This document shows, piece by piece, positions 27,001-35,567 of a DNA stretch of 64,000 nt. The first letter of the stretch is position 1. Every line of letters begins with the position of its first letter. The DNA comes from Aliiglaciecola sp. M165. GTDB lineage: Bacteria; Pseudomonadota; Gammaproteobacteria; Enterobacterales; Alteromonadaceae. The translations under genes were made by a program, and so were the position numbers. Below the pieces are notes generated by a model that saw only the letters and a program-made list of their open reading frames with translations, was not told where the DNA came from and searched no databases. The stretch is taken from contig NZ_VKKH01000005.1 of assembly GCF_007197995.1 (NCBI RefSeq), positions 248,001-312,000 of the forward strand, in the 5' to 3' direction.

Positions 27001-28431
27001 TTAAAGTTCGCCACGGCGATTGACCAGCGCTTCCTTAATTTCGTGTGCCCGCTCTTCGTCAATGTCATAGGTCCACATTACCCATATGGCAAAGCTTGCA
27101 GTAACCACTGGTATCAAAATGTCGGCTAGGCGCAAGTTAGTCATGGTTTCAGCCGTTTGAAGCGGTGCACCTGCATCAAACCCAACGAGTTTAAGTACGG
27201 CTCCTCCCAGTATCAACGCAAGAGCCATCCCAAGTTTGACCATTAACCAGTAAATCGCGGCAAAGGTCCCTTCTTTGCGTGGCATGCCGTTTTTCAATTC
27301 ATCCAGATCACACACATCTGCTGTCATGCTCATCATTAAGGTAAACAGGCCACCGATACCAAACGACATCAAGGGAATGGGCATAAAGATTAACCAAGGG
27401 TTGTCTGGATTAAAGCCATACCATTTAAGCCCATAACCTACAATTGAGATGAGTGTGGAGATAATAAATGCGTTTCGTTTTCCCCAGCGATTGGCCATCA
27501 TGCTTACAACCGGGATGACAAGAAATGCCGTGACCATAGCACTAGCAGTGGAGAACCATGCCGGCCAGGTGCCCGCAGCACCATAGTCACCATCAAACAT
27601 GTGAAAAACAATTATAAAATAGCTGAAGGAAGCAACAAGTTGGAAACCATTGAAGACTAAGAATGTTGCGCCGCAAAGTTTCACAAAAGCGGTGTTTTTA
27701 AATGCCTGCAAGATGCTTTTGCCGACTCCCACTAAGTTACTGGCCATGGTTCTAAACGAAATTTCTGCACAATTTTCAATATGTGAGCTGTCGATACCTT
27801 TACAGAACAGTCCAGGCAGTAACCCCAGAATCATACAACCCGCTGCAACCACTAAAGACAGCGTTCTTACGCCTTCAGCTTGGCTTTCAAAAAGATCAGG
27901 GTCAGCGATTAATACCCAGAACCAAGGAACAATCATCCAGGCAATCTGGCCCATGAATTGGGAAAATGCCATCAAGCGTGTTCGTTCATTGTAGTCCGAG
28001 GTGATTTCGTAGCCCAATCCCACAAAGGGTGTCGCGTACATGGTATTACCAATCGTAAACGCCAAAGAGAACAACAAAAAATACCAGAATATATAATCTT
28101 GGGAGGTTTCAGGGTTAAGTTGCCACATTAACGCAAAACAGACACCGCTTAATATTGCGCCGACTACGATATAGGGACGCCGCCTACCCCATTTTGAACG
28201 AGTATTGTCGGTGATAAAACCCATAATCGGATCGGTTAACGCATCAAATAGCCTCGGCAATCCAGACAGCAAACCCGCTAACAACGGATCTACACCAAAT
28301 CCAGTAATTAAGAAAAAGGCAAATACACCCAGCGCGGCAGGAAGTAGATTTAGCACCAAGGTGCCGGTGCCATACGCAGCTTTTTGGCCTAAGGGAACAA
28401 TATCCTTTGCAGCAGTTTCATAATGCGACAT
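27001..28431 (-). CDS. GPH-family MFS transporter (glycoside-pentoside-hexuronide type)
   Basis: The 476-residue protein has about twelve membrane helices. The N-terminal GQKAAYGTGTLVLNLLPAA and the cytoplasmic-loop motif DALTDPIMGFITDNTRSKWG followed by RRRPYIVVGA are typical of the GPH cation:sugar symporters (MelB, XynB, LacS class). It probably takes up a sugar or glycoside with Na+ or H+, but no catabolic enzyme is nearby to indicate which. Monocistronic. Confidence 0.88.
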   Translation of the reverse strand: MSHYETAAKDIVPLGQKAAYGTGTLVLNLLPAALGVFAFFLITGFGVDPLLAGLLSGLPRLFDALTDPIMGFITDNTRSKWGRRRPYIVVGAILSGVCFALMWQLNPETSQDYIFWYFLLFSLAFTIGNTMYATPFVGLGYEITSDYNERTRLMAFSQFMGQIAWMIVPWFWVLIADPDLFESQAEGVRTLSLVVAAGCMILGLLPGLFCKGIDSSHIENCAEISFRTMASNLVGVGKSILQAFKNTAFVKLCGATFLVFNGFQLVASFSYFIIVFHMFDGDYGAAGTWPAWFSTASAMVTAFLVIPVVSMMANRWGKRNAFIISTLISIVGYGLKWYGFNPDNPWLIFMPIPLMSFGIGGLFTLMMSMTADVCDLDELKNGMPRKEGTFAAIYWLMVKLGMALALILGGAVLKLVGFDAGAPLQTAETMTNLRLADILIPVVTASFAIWVMWTYDIDEERAHEIKEALVNRRGEL

Positions 28432-28596
28432 AACAGTGTTACCAAGATCCCGATTGTAAACAAAAGGTTAATGTAAGGTATTTACAAGCAATTGTAACAC
28501 CTGAATGTCGAGAATGAGGTGACAAGTCTTTTTTGCGCGACGACATGGACTCACAAACATTAATCACACAAGTTGATTCAGCGTATCCATAATTTC

Positions 28597-28629
28597 AAAA
28601 AAAAGGGCACGTATCCAACACGTGCCCTT
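28597..28629 (-). terminator. Rho-independent terminator after DUF4331-lipoprotein operon
   Basis: AAGGGCACGT and ACGTGCCCTT form a 10-bp stem; on the minus strand it is followed by a run of eight T. Confidence 0.9.
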
Positions 28630-28649
28630 CACTTCAATAAGCTTAAAAC

Positions 28650-29192
28650 TTATTTGATGAACAGATCATCCAATACATCATCAGACTCGATGTCTTCCAC
28701 CACTTCAATTGCGTTGATGAACCTTGGTTCATCATCAGCACCAGTATTTGACAAATCTTGTATCATCACCGTTGCTGAAACAGCGTTAGCCAACACGTCA
28801 ATGTCGAACGATTGCTGGGCGACATTTTGCGCCTGGTCTGTTGCTGTTACATTGATACTCGCAGTCCCAACACTGTCTTTAGTAGGGGTTACAGACAAGG
28901 TCACACCACTAGCATCATATGAGAGCTGTAAGCCCTCTTCAGCGATAAGTGCTGGGTTTAATGAATTAACCGTAACACTGATATCGCCACTGGCAGTTTG
29001 ATTGTCAGAGACACTAATCGTCACCAGATTTGCCTGTGAATCGGCCAAGATTTCCTGTTTACCAGCGGTAATCGTAGGCGCTTGCCGATCCACTTCTGTA
29101 GCGGGATCGTCGTTGTCACTTCCGCACGCCACGAGTACGCCCGATACTGCCATCAAACAGGCGTATTGACACAATTGCTTAAATGCTTTCAT
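28650..29192 (-). CDS. Lipoprotein with an Ig/cadherin-like beta domain
   Basis: The 180-residue protein has a lipoprotein signal with lipobox VLVAC near residue 23, then an acidic linker and one repeat-like beta domain (about residues 40-135, ITAGKQEILADSQANLVTI through VTATDQAQNVAQQSFDIDV) of the kind found in Ig-like or cadherin-like adhesins. The acidic C-terminus is unusual (VVEDIESDDVLDDLF). It lies ten bases after the DUF4331 gene and is co-transcribed, so it probably serves the same envelope system. Function unknown. Confidence 0.75.
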   Translation of the reverse strand: MKAFKQLCQYACLMAVSGVLVACGSDNDDPATEVDRQAPTITAGKQEILADSQANLVTISVSDNQTASGDISVTVNSLNPALIAEEGLQLSYDASGVTLSVTPTKDSVGTASINVTATDQAQNVAQQSFDIDVLANAVSATVMIQDLSNTGADDEPRFINAIEVVEDIESDDVLDDLFIK

Positions 29193-29201
29193 ATATGACT
29201 C

Positions 29202-30830
29202 CTAGTTTTTAGGGGTAGGAATGGGTGCATCAGTTGGAGACCCAGGATAAGGCGTCAACAAATACGGGAAGGTATTGTCAAAGTCTTTTGCTGAGATAGG
29301 CGCGCCATCAGTTAGTGCCGCACCTCCTACGGGTGCATCCTCTGGTGCACAAAGGCCCAAATTGATCAGTGCGCCACCTTCACCCAATGGAACGTCATGA
29401 CACAATGCACCCATCACTACACGCAAGGCAATATCTACCGCGTCATCACCAGGTCGGCGACCATTTGGGAATCCTGCCACATCACCCGCGGCAACGCCCA
29501 GTGGATGCTGTGCCTCACGGGGAACCGCATCAAAGTTTGTGTTCAAGCGTAGCATTTCACTTGGTGTAACCGTTGCAAGCTGATTCACACCCGGGAACCC
29601 CGTCAAGAAACCTGTCACCAAATCTTGTCTGGGTACATTAGACGGCGCAAGGTTATCAATTGATGTTCCCAATGTGGCATTAACTGGCCCGTTGAATAGC
29701 GAGTCAATAATTTCGGGGAGCACCGGGTGAGTTACATAGTCTAGGAACCGCCCATCACCATTTGGCTCGCTAGAATTGAATCGGTCTTTATCCGGGAAAC
29801 CAATCACTAATTCATTGACCAGGAAGTTACCCAAGCGAGAAACCTGCGTCCAACCGCCTAAGCCGATCTCAGGACGTGCCAGAGTAGGTCTGCGGTTCAA
29901 AATGGTTGCCTGACGTAAACTAGACGTGGTCCAGCCACCAATTACGCCGTTTCCGTCTCCGGTCAGACAGTCTTTATGCACTTCAATCGCAATAGTAGTG
30001 ACGTTATTTTTAGCTAAAATATTGCGGTTTTCGTCTTGTGTAACACCACCATTGAATCCACCGCCATCTCCTGCGCCTGGAGCACTGTCACCTTCGATAG
30101 GTACAAAATTCACTAGGTCAAACACTTCACCCAATGCGATTTTGAAGCCTTCGGAACGCTGACCGACAAATACTCTGCCAGGTGCGTCGCAGCCCGGAAT
30201 TTGGGTGTCGTGGACAAAGCTATCCGCATAAGCAGTGTATTGGCCTGGGCCACCAAAGGTTTTAGTCCCCGAATAATCAAAAGGTTTTCTAAACGAATCT
30301 TGGCCGGAGTTTGCGTCGACAACCTTACGTTTGTTTCCACGTCGACGATCGCCATCTACACGAGTCATGGTGTAGCTTTCGATTTGATTGAGTCCAGTTT
30401 CATCTGCAGCCGACAACTCACCGACATTTTTTAATGAGGCAGATATCATTTTTTGGTTTTCACCTGATCCCACTGGCAGCTTGACTGTTCCACCAGACAC
30501 TTCTTCATTGGAAAATCGGAATTGGAAGGTAAGATCTTCTTCTGCATCACCGTCATTATCGATATGAATTTCATACAATCCTGCACTGTCTAGCGGAAAG
30601 TAGTTCGGGCCACCATAAGCGGCTTGCACAGGGTTGTAGTTAGCTAAAATAGTGACATAGTCTTCACGCCCAGGCTCATAGCTTTTGAACATGTAGAAGT
30701 CTGTACCGTCTAGCTGAGGATATTTACCGATATAAGGTGCCTCTCTGTGACTTGAGGCAAAGGCTGCGCCTGCGCACATTGCGGCAACGACACCACAAGT
30801 CAGCAGACTTTTATTAAATTTGTTTCGCAT
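29202..30830 (-). CDS. DUF4331 secreted protein
   Basis: The 542-residue protein has a signal peptide ending AAFA and then the DUF4331 hallmark SSHREAP followed by LDGTDFYMFKSYEPG and ANYNPVQAAYGGPNYF. The family is secreted, often repeats this module, and has no established biochemical role. An AGGAG site precedes the ATG. A TGCATCT-N16-CGTT site lies 70 bases upstream on the same strand, tying it to the ECF-type regulon. The lipoprotein gene follows in the same operon and a strong terminator closes it. Confidence 0.93.
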   Translation of the reverse strand: MRNKFNKSLLTCGVVAAMCAGAAFASSHREAPYIGKYPQLDGTDFYMFKSYEPGREDYVTILANYNPVQAAYGGPNYFPLDSAGLYEIHIDNDGDAEEDLTFQFRFSNEEVSGGTVKLPVGSGENQKMISASLKNVGELSAADETGLNQIESYTMTRVDGDRRRGNKRKVVDANSGQDSFRKPFDYSGTKTFGGPGQYTAYADSFVHDTQIPGCDAPGRVFVGQRSEGFKIALGEVFDLVNFVPIEGDSAPGAGDGGGFNGGVTQDENRNILAKNNVTTIAIEVHKDCLTGDGNGVIGGWTTSSLRQATILNRRPTLARPEIGLGGWTQVSRLGNFLVNELVIGFPDKDRFNSSEPNGDGRFLDYVTHPVLPEIIDSLFNGPVNATLGTSIDNLAPSNVPRQDLVTGFLTGFPGVNQLATVTPSEMLRLNTNFDAVPREAQHPLGVAAGDVAGFPNGRRPGDDAVDIALRVVMGALCHDVPLGEGGALINLGLCAPEDAPVGGAALTDGAPISAKDFDNTFPYLLTPYPGSPTDAPIPTPKN

Positions 30831-30899
30831 GAGACGTTCTCCTGAAAGTTATGTTTGTTTTCATCACAAATGGCCATTGCCTGTTCGTGACTTGTAACA

Positions 30900-30929
30900 A
30901 CTAACGCTTCAGTTTCCGCTGTAGATGCA
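30900..30929 (-). promoter_or_regulatory. Proposed ECF-sigma promoter of DUF4331 operon
   Basis: Minus strand: TGCATCT (30929-30923), 16 bases, CGTTAGT (30906-30900), about 70 bases before the DUF4331 ATG. Confidence 0.72.
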
Positions 30930-30949
30930 AACTATATTTTTTATTTTTT

Positions 30950-30979
30950 TGCATCCAAAAACGTCTTTCATACGTGGGC
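30950..30979 (+). promoter_or_regulatory. Proposed upstream ECF-sigma promoter of the 31101 gene
   Basis: TGCATCC, 16 bases, CGTGGGC. The weakest -10 of the set (CGTG rather than CGTT), but it repeats the following site 70 bases away and is nearly back to back with the DUF4331 promoter. Confidence 0.55.
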
Positions 30980-31019
30980 TCTTCAGAGTTTTTCGCTTTT
31001 TAAGCCACAATATTTAGTT

Positions 31020-31049
31020 TGCATCCGGAAACGATTTTAATCCGTTTTG
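31020..31049 (+). promoter_or_regulatory. Proposed proximal ECF-sigma promoter of the 31101 gene
   Basis: TGCATCC (31020-31026), 16 bases, CGTTTTG (31043-31049), 52 bases before the TTG start. Shares AAACG and TTT in its spacer with the upstream copy. Confidence 0.72.
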
Positions 31050-31100
31050 TTCAATACCTGCTCTGACAATTCCGATAATAAAAACAATAAGGTGTAACCG

Positions 31101-31706
31101 TTGAATTTACTTGATCCCCAATTAATAGCACCGCAAATTAATGAAATCATCCCGTCGGTCATGACCACGCCTTTGATGTTGAACGTGCTGATATTCGCGG
31201 TATTGGCCGCGATCCCCGTCACCTTGAGTTTTGACCTTCAAGGATGGGAACGGGAAGACTCGGTTATCCGCATTCGTAAGCGTGTAGTCAAACTCTTGCT
31301 ATACCAGAGTATTGCGTGTGCTGTCGCTTTTGTGATTTTCATTTTTCAGCTATTCCCTGCCAACCAGATGATATTTGCCGTTGCATTGACTTTGCTGGCA
31401 ATGAAAATTGCTTTAAATAATATTCTTCCGTTTACACAACATATTGGCTTGGTTTGGTTTTTGTGGGGGCTGATGCTTAATTTGTGGGTTTACCATGTAA
31501 TGCATTGCTTTGGTCATTCTGTGTTATTGGTATACGGGACCTTTTTTAATCTGTTTCTTCTTATGCTGGTCAGTGCAATCTTGATTTTTTTCGTGATGCT
31601 TTTTCATCGATTGAACCAATACAGGTTCTTCGTCAACTACGGAATTCAAATTCTCTCAGCTGTCGTTTTTTACGTGTTGATCTATTGGTTTTCAGGTTTG
31701 CTGTAA
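31101..31706 (+). CDS. Polytopic inner-membrane protein of unknown function
   Basis: The 201-residue protein is almost entirely hydrophobic, with about six membrane helices and few charged loops (one basic loop REDSVIRIRKRVVK near residue 52). It starts from TTG with AAGGTG six bases upstream. No family recognised. Divergent from DUF4331, preceded by two TGCATCC-type promoter sites and followed by a clear terminator, so it is a single-gene unit within the proposed regulon. Confidence 0.7.
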   Translation: MNLLDPQLIAPQINEIIPSVMTTPLMLNVLIFAVLAAIPVTLSFDLQGWEREDSVIRIRKRVVKLLLYQSIACAVAFVIFIFQLFPANQMIFAVALTLLAMKIALNNILPFTQHIGLVWFLWGLMLNLWVYHVMHCFGHSVLLVYGTFFNLFLLMLVSAILIFFVMLFHRLNQYRFFVNYGIQILSAVVFYVLIYWFSGLL

Positions 31707-31771
31707 TTCCATTGGCTAATCAATTCTCGTTTTAATCCTGAGCTTTTCGCGTAACAGTTCCTTGGATTGGT

Positions 31772-31807
31772 TGGCGGAGCTATCCTCTTTGCTCCGCCAT
31801 TTTTTTA
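31772..31807 (+). terminator. Rho-independent terminator after the 31101 gene
   Basis: TGGCGGAG and CTCCGCCA form the stem, followed by seven T. Confidence 0.9.
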
Positions 31808-31823
31808 TCCATCGCTGTTTCTT

Positions 31824-32963
31824 TTAAAGGCGCTCTATCGTCCATACTAACGCGATTGCACCAATAAATACTGAACCACCTTTAAGTAACAAACCTTGAT
31901 ATAGCGGCTGATGTCGAAGGAAAAACAACGCTGGTAATATCAAAGCCAAAATAGCCAGTTGTCCAACCTCGACACCAACGTTAAACGCTAATATAGACAC
32001 AACTTGGTGCTGAGTTGATAAACCAAGCTCAGTCAAAACGCTGGCAAATCCCATTCCATGCAAAAGACCAAAAGCAAAGGTTATCCACCCTAGTCGGATA
32101 ACGACTGGCCAAATATTATTAAGAGCAGTGAGTAGAACAGATAAAGCGATCCCGGCTTCTACCCAACGACTGTCTGGTGAAATCCATCCTAATGCAGTCG
32201 ATGTCAGGGTAATCGAGTGTGCTGCGGTGAATGCAGTCACAATCCAAGCGGCCGTTTTGAAAACACGAGTGAATTTGTGTTGAGCATACCACTTACCGTG
32301 CTCTCTATAGAGCACACAGGTCATCATGAGCACAAGTAGAAACAGGATATGATCGATACCAATGAAAATGTGCACAATGCCTTGATACAAATAGGTGACA
32401 AAGGTTTGCGCAACATAACTTTTGGCTGGGTCAAACTGCATGTTTTGATTTGTTTTGTCGAGTACAGCACTTAACGCTGAAGTTTCCTCTTGACCAAAAC
32501 CCAGGATATTAACGACAACTTTATGATTTGGGTCTTGTTCAAATAAACCTGAATAGGTTAGGCCAAGAGGCTTTGCAGCGATGTTTTCAGAACATGAAGC
32601 GGTAAAATCTATGACTAAGTACCCTTCATCAAAATGGTCATCCACTTTTAAATCGTTGCTTAGGTTCATGCCACATCGTTGCTGATCAGTCTGTATGGTC
32701 AGGTGAGACGATACATAATCATTAATATTGCTTTGTCTTTGCAGCACTTCGTTCCATCGAAGCTGGCCATCCAAATCGCCATCTAAACCCAAAGCATTCT
32801 CTAAATCATAGAAACGAAGCTGGAGCTGTCCATCCCACTGGTTAGCCTCAGGTGAGGCTTCCAATGTGAGATAGGCGGTACTCAATTGATGTCCCAAGGC
32901 AGAAAAACCAACAGAACAACAGGCTAGAACCAGCAAACAATTAAACAAGTAAAGCCCCTTCAT
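31824..32963 (-). CDS. HupE/UreJ-family membrane protein with secreted N-terminal domain
   Basis: The 379-residue protein has a signal peptide (to about GFSALG), a periplasmic domain of about 150 residues and a C-terminal HupE/UreJ_2 domain of six or seven helices (from about residue 195, GIVHIFIGIDHILFLLVLMM with the conserved His/Asp, then TAFTAAHSITL and LLHGMGFASVL). HupE/UreJ proteins are linked to nickel or cobalt uptake in some bacteria. The periplasmic domain contains an EF-hand-like loop (DGDLDGQLRWNE near residue 58), suggesting calcium binding. It overlaps the TPR gene by ATGA. Confidence 0.88.
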   Translation of the reverse strand: MKGLYLFNCLLVLACCSVGFSALGHQLSTAYLTLEASPEANQWDGQLQLRFYDLENALGLDGDLDGQLRWNEVLQRQSNINDYVSSHLTIQTDQQRCGMNLSNDLKVDDHFDEGYLVIDFTASCSENIAAKPLGLTYSGLFEQDPNHKVVVNILGFGQEETSALSAVLDKTNQNMQFDPAKSYVAQTFVTYLYQGIVHIFIGIDHILFLLVLMMTCVLYREHGKWYAQHKFTRVFKTAAWIVTAFTAAHSITLTSTALGWISPDSRWVEAGIALSVLLTALNNIWPVVIRLGWITFAFGLLHGMGFASVLTELGLSTQHQVVSILAFNVGVEVGQLAILALILPALFFLRHQPLYQGLLLKGGSVFIGAIALVWTIERL

Positions 32964-34129
32964 GATTGACCTCCCTTGTCAGACTCAGACTGAGCTAAAC
33001 CCATTGATTTGGCCTGTTCAACTAGCGCTTTGTCCTCTGGCATTTTAGCCAGTTGATAGTTTTTCTGCGCCCAAAAGTAAGCTTTTTCAGCATTGGGCTC
33101 AACATGGAGATAAAAACGAGCCAGATCTGCGGCATGATAGACATCTTGCCTGGCGACTCTCAATTTTACACGATTAAAGGCAAGCGCTTTCCATTGCTTA
33201 TTTGAGGAGCTGTCGTTAACAGAAGCTTCAGCCATCGCCAAACGCATGAGCAACGCATCGTCTTTGTATGGTGCCTGGCTCACGATTTCTCCCAAGGTTG
33301 CCAGAATTTGTTGGTATTCACCTAGCTGGTGCATTACATCCGCCCACAACACCAAATAGCTCACTGGCATTTGGGTCAAATCAAAATATTGAAGCCATTT
33401 TTGGGCGTCTTGAGGATTATCCATACGGAGGGTCATGTCTGCAGCCATTTGCAGTAACCAGATGAGTTGTATTTTGGTCTCACCTTGTGCTGAAGACGCG
33501 CCTTTAAGGTTAAAGCGATTTAAAAGTAGCGATAGTTTTTGATAGCTTTTTTCCAAATGCTCAGGTTGATAGCTATTGACCTCCAATATGCACGCCGATG
33601 CCACAAAGATATCTGTTTTCCCAAACAATGCCTTACATTGGTTTGATGCAGCGTTATGTTGCGCCGTGATAAGTAGAACGCTCGCTTTGAGTAGACGTGC
33701 ATTAACATGATTAGGATCCGCTTTTAAAAGCTGTTCAAGCAGCGCAAGCGCCGACTCAAAATCGTGTTGATGTTGTTTGAGGCGGGCCATGAAATAAAGA
33801 TAGAATTGCGCATCTCTGGATGTCGACTGTGTTGCTAGGATTTTAGACGCCTGTGCTAAATGGGTATTTTCCAAACCCGGATATTGTGCCCGTTCAAAAT
33901 GCCAACTAAGTCGTTGCTCAATCGAAGCGTTACCTTGCGGTAGTTCCGCTAATGTCCAATTTGCAACAATGTCCTCTTTTGAGGGTTGTCGCGGTGCAGC
34001 GTAAGTTATAAAAGTGACAAATATCAAGTAAAGCACAAGTAGAATTGCTATCGTCAATCGACTGGGCCGATTTTTTATGGGTTGCAAAAGGGATCGCATT
34101 GGAAAGGCAGAGCCATTCTTTTTAGTCAT
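32960..34129 (-). CDS. Membrane-anchored tetratricopeptide-repeat protein
   Basis: The 389-residue protein has one N-terminal membrane helix (about residues 27-47, LTIAILLVLYLIFVTFI) followed by helical repeats, clearest at about residues 105-150 (LKQHQHDFESALALLEQLL, then DPNHVNARLLKASVLL). TPR proteins hold partners together. It is transcribed with HupE/UreJ from a TGCATCT-N16-CGTT site and is translationally coupled to it, so it likely assembles or supports that membrane system. Confidence 0.8.
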   Translation of the reverse strand: MTKKNGSAFPMRSLLQPIKNRPSRLTIAILLVLYLIFVTFITYAAPRQPSKEDIVANWTLAELPQGNASIEQRLSWHFERAQYPGLENTHLAQASKILATQSTSRDAQFYLYFMARLKQHQHDFESALALLEQLLKADPNHVNARLLKASVLLITAQHNAASNQCKALFGKTDIFVASACILEVNSYQPEHLEKSYQKLSLLLNRFNLKGASSAQGETKIQLIWLLQMAADMTLRMDNPQDAQKWLQYFDLTQMPVSYLVLWADVMHQLGEYQQILATLGEIVSQAPYKDDALLMRLAMAEASVNDSSSNKQWKALAFNRVKLRVARQDVYHAADLARFYLHVEPNAEKAYFWAQKNYQLAKMPEDKALVEQAKSMGLAQSESDKGGQS

Positions 34130-34208
34130 AGTCTTGTCTCGTGTTAATGCCAGACGTTCCGTTAAGTACCAAAATGGCTGTCGGAAAATCTCACTCTTCG
34201 TTAAAAAA

Positions 34209-34238
34209 ACAAACGAAGCAACAGCGAGGTTAGATGCA
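34209..34238 (-). promoter_or_regulatory. Proposed ECF-sigma promoter of TPR-HupE operon
   Basis: Minus strand: TGCATCT (34238-34232), 16 bases, CGTTTGT (34215-34209), 80 bases before the TPR gene ATG. Confidence 0.72.
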
Positions 34239-34244
34239 AATAAA

Positions 34245-34272
34245 TTAGAGCAGCGCTAAAACACTGCTCTAA
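34245..34272 (-). terminator. Hairpin after the sigma/anti-sigma operon
   Basis: TTAGAGCAG and CTGCTCTAA form a 9-bp stem 40 bases after the anti-sigma stop. The T-run that follows on the minus strand is short (AATTTATTTG), so termination may be partial; the next promoter starts seven bases on. Confidence 0.6.
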
Positions 34273-34311
34273 TTAAATGTAAAATTCAGAGTGAAAAGTT
34301 GACTAACTTGG

Positions 34312-35010
34312 CTATAGCAATGCCAGCGGCGAAATATACAAGACTTGAGTTGGCGAGCCAGTCACAGAGCCACCTAGCGGTTCAATACTGACGGCCAACG
34401 CCGCAATCTCTGTAGTATCGAAACGATTATGCTTGACTAAACTTCGTATCCCTTCTTGTGGCAACAAACCTAGAGAGATTGGCGCTGTACCGTCTTTGGG
34501 TACCATCCACAGTTCGTAGTCCTTAGCTGTTTCTTTAACAACGTTTTGTGTAGCCTGTGTATCAATTCTTGTATTAAAGATTTCAATTAACCAAAGGGGC
34601 TGGTTGTCTTCAGATTGAACGACTGTGATTTGATTCGGCAACGGCTCAAGAGATTCTGGTTGTGAGAATAGAAGAAATGCCAACACCAAAACGGCGGCTG
34701 TAGCAAAGCCAGTGATACTTTGCCAAATACGCACTGAATGGGTTTTAAAGTCGACGACATTCTGCTGGGTGTTGATGTCTCTTTCAAGCAGCGTTTGTTC
34801 AATTCTTTGCCACACCAATTCACTTGGCGGTTGTGGTGTAAGTTTTTCCGCGAGTCCATTAAAATGCCATTCCCAATCTTGAATAGCGCGTTCGATTTCA
34901 ATGTGCTCAACACGAAGTTGTTCCAAGCGTCTTCTTGCTCGAATACTTAATGTACCCAATACGTATTCAGCAGCTAATACATGACGTAAGTTTTCGTTTA
35001 AGTAATTCAT
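34312..35010 (-). CDS. RskA-type membrane anti-sigma factor
   Basis: About 232 residues. A cytoplasmic N-terminal anti-sigma region (residues 1-90, LRHVLAAEYVLGTLSIRARRR) is followed by one membrane helix (about residues 93-115, ITGFATAAVLVLAFLLF) and a periplasmic RskA C-terminal domain (DYELWMVPKDGTAPISLGLLP, then AALAVSIEPLGGS). ATG 35010 overlaps the sigma stop as ATGA and is preferred. It should hold the adjacent sigma factor inactive until an envelope signal arrives. Confidence 0.9.
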   Translation of the reverse strand: MNYLNENLRHVLAAEYVLGTLSIRARRRLEQLRVEHIEIERAIQDWEWHFNGLAEKLTPQPPSELVWQRIEQTLLERDINTQQNVVDFKTHSVRIWQSITGFATAAVLVLAFLLFSQPESLEPLPNQITVVQSEDNQPLWLIEIFNTRIDTQATQNVVKETAKDYELWMVPKDGTAPISLGLLPQEGIRSLVKHNRFDTTEIAALAVSIEPLGGSVTGSPTQVLYISPLALL

Positions 35011-35537
35011 AACCCCAAACACCTCTTTAATGCTTGTACTCCGCGCCGAATCAAGCTTTTACTTGTGCCTAGCGGGCTATCAATATGGTAGGCAATCTCT
35101 TGATGGGTCAGACCATCGAAGAAAGCCAGATGTATCGCTTGCTTTTGTTGAATGCCTAATTGTTCAATGCAATGATCAAGTTGATTTTTGTTGGTGAATT
35201 GGAACGAATCTGTTGGGCTGTCTGACACAAGTTCTTGTTCAGATAAACCGTTACCTTTTCTGACTTTCTGAAACCGCAACATATCTATGGCGCGATACCG
35301 AACAATACTTGTCATCCAGGTCAGAACACGTCCCTTGCCCTGAGAATATTCTTTGGCGTTGTCCCAGATTTTAATAAAACCCTCTTGCAATACGTCTTCG
35401 GCTAACTCGTTGTTTTTTAAAATACTCATACAAATCGCATACAAATGACCGCTTGTAGCCTTGTAAAGAAGCTCAAAAGCTTTTCGATCGCCGCTTGCCA
35501 CGCGGTTAAGTAATCTAAGATGTTCTTCGTTATCCAT
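35007..35537 (-). CDS. ECF RNA polymerase sigma factor (SigK/RskA-type pair)
   Basis: The 176-residue sigma-70 protein has region 2 (AFELLYKATSGHLYAICMSIL through WMTSIVRYRAIDMLR) and region 4 (THQEIAYHIDSPLGTSKSLIRR, from about residue 145) only, the ECF layout. A TGCATCC-N16-CGTTTAG site lies 31 bases upstream, consistent with autoregulation. Its region 4 recognition stretch closely resembles that of the frameshifted sigma at 21357 (H-x-E-I-x3-I-D-x-P-L-G-x2-K-S-x-I-R-R), so both may read the same promoters. It is the best candidate for controlling the TGCATCC regulon. Confidence 0.92.
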   Translation of the reverse strand: MDNEEHLRLLNRVASGDRKAFELLYKATSGHLYAICMSILKNNELAEDVLQEGFIKIWDNAKEYSQGKGRVLTWMTSIVRYRAIDMLRFQKVRKGNGLSEQELVSDSPTDSFQFTNKNQLDHCIEQLGIQQKQAIHLAFFDGLTHQEIAYHIDSPLGTSKSLIRRGVQALKRCLGL

Positions 35538-35567
35538 GTGACCTCAAAATATAATGGGCTTTGTGTA

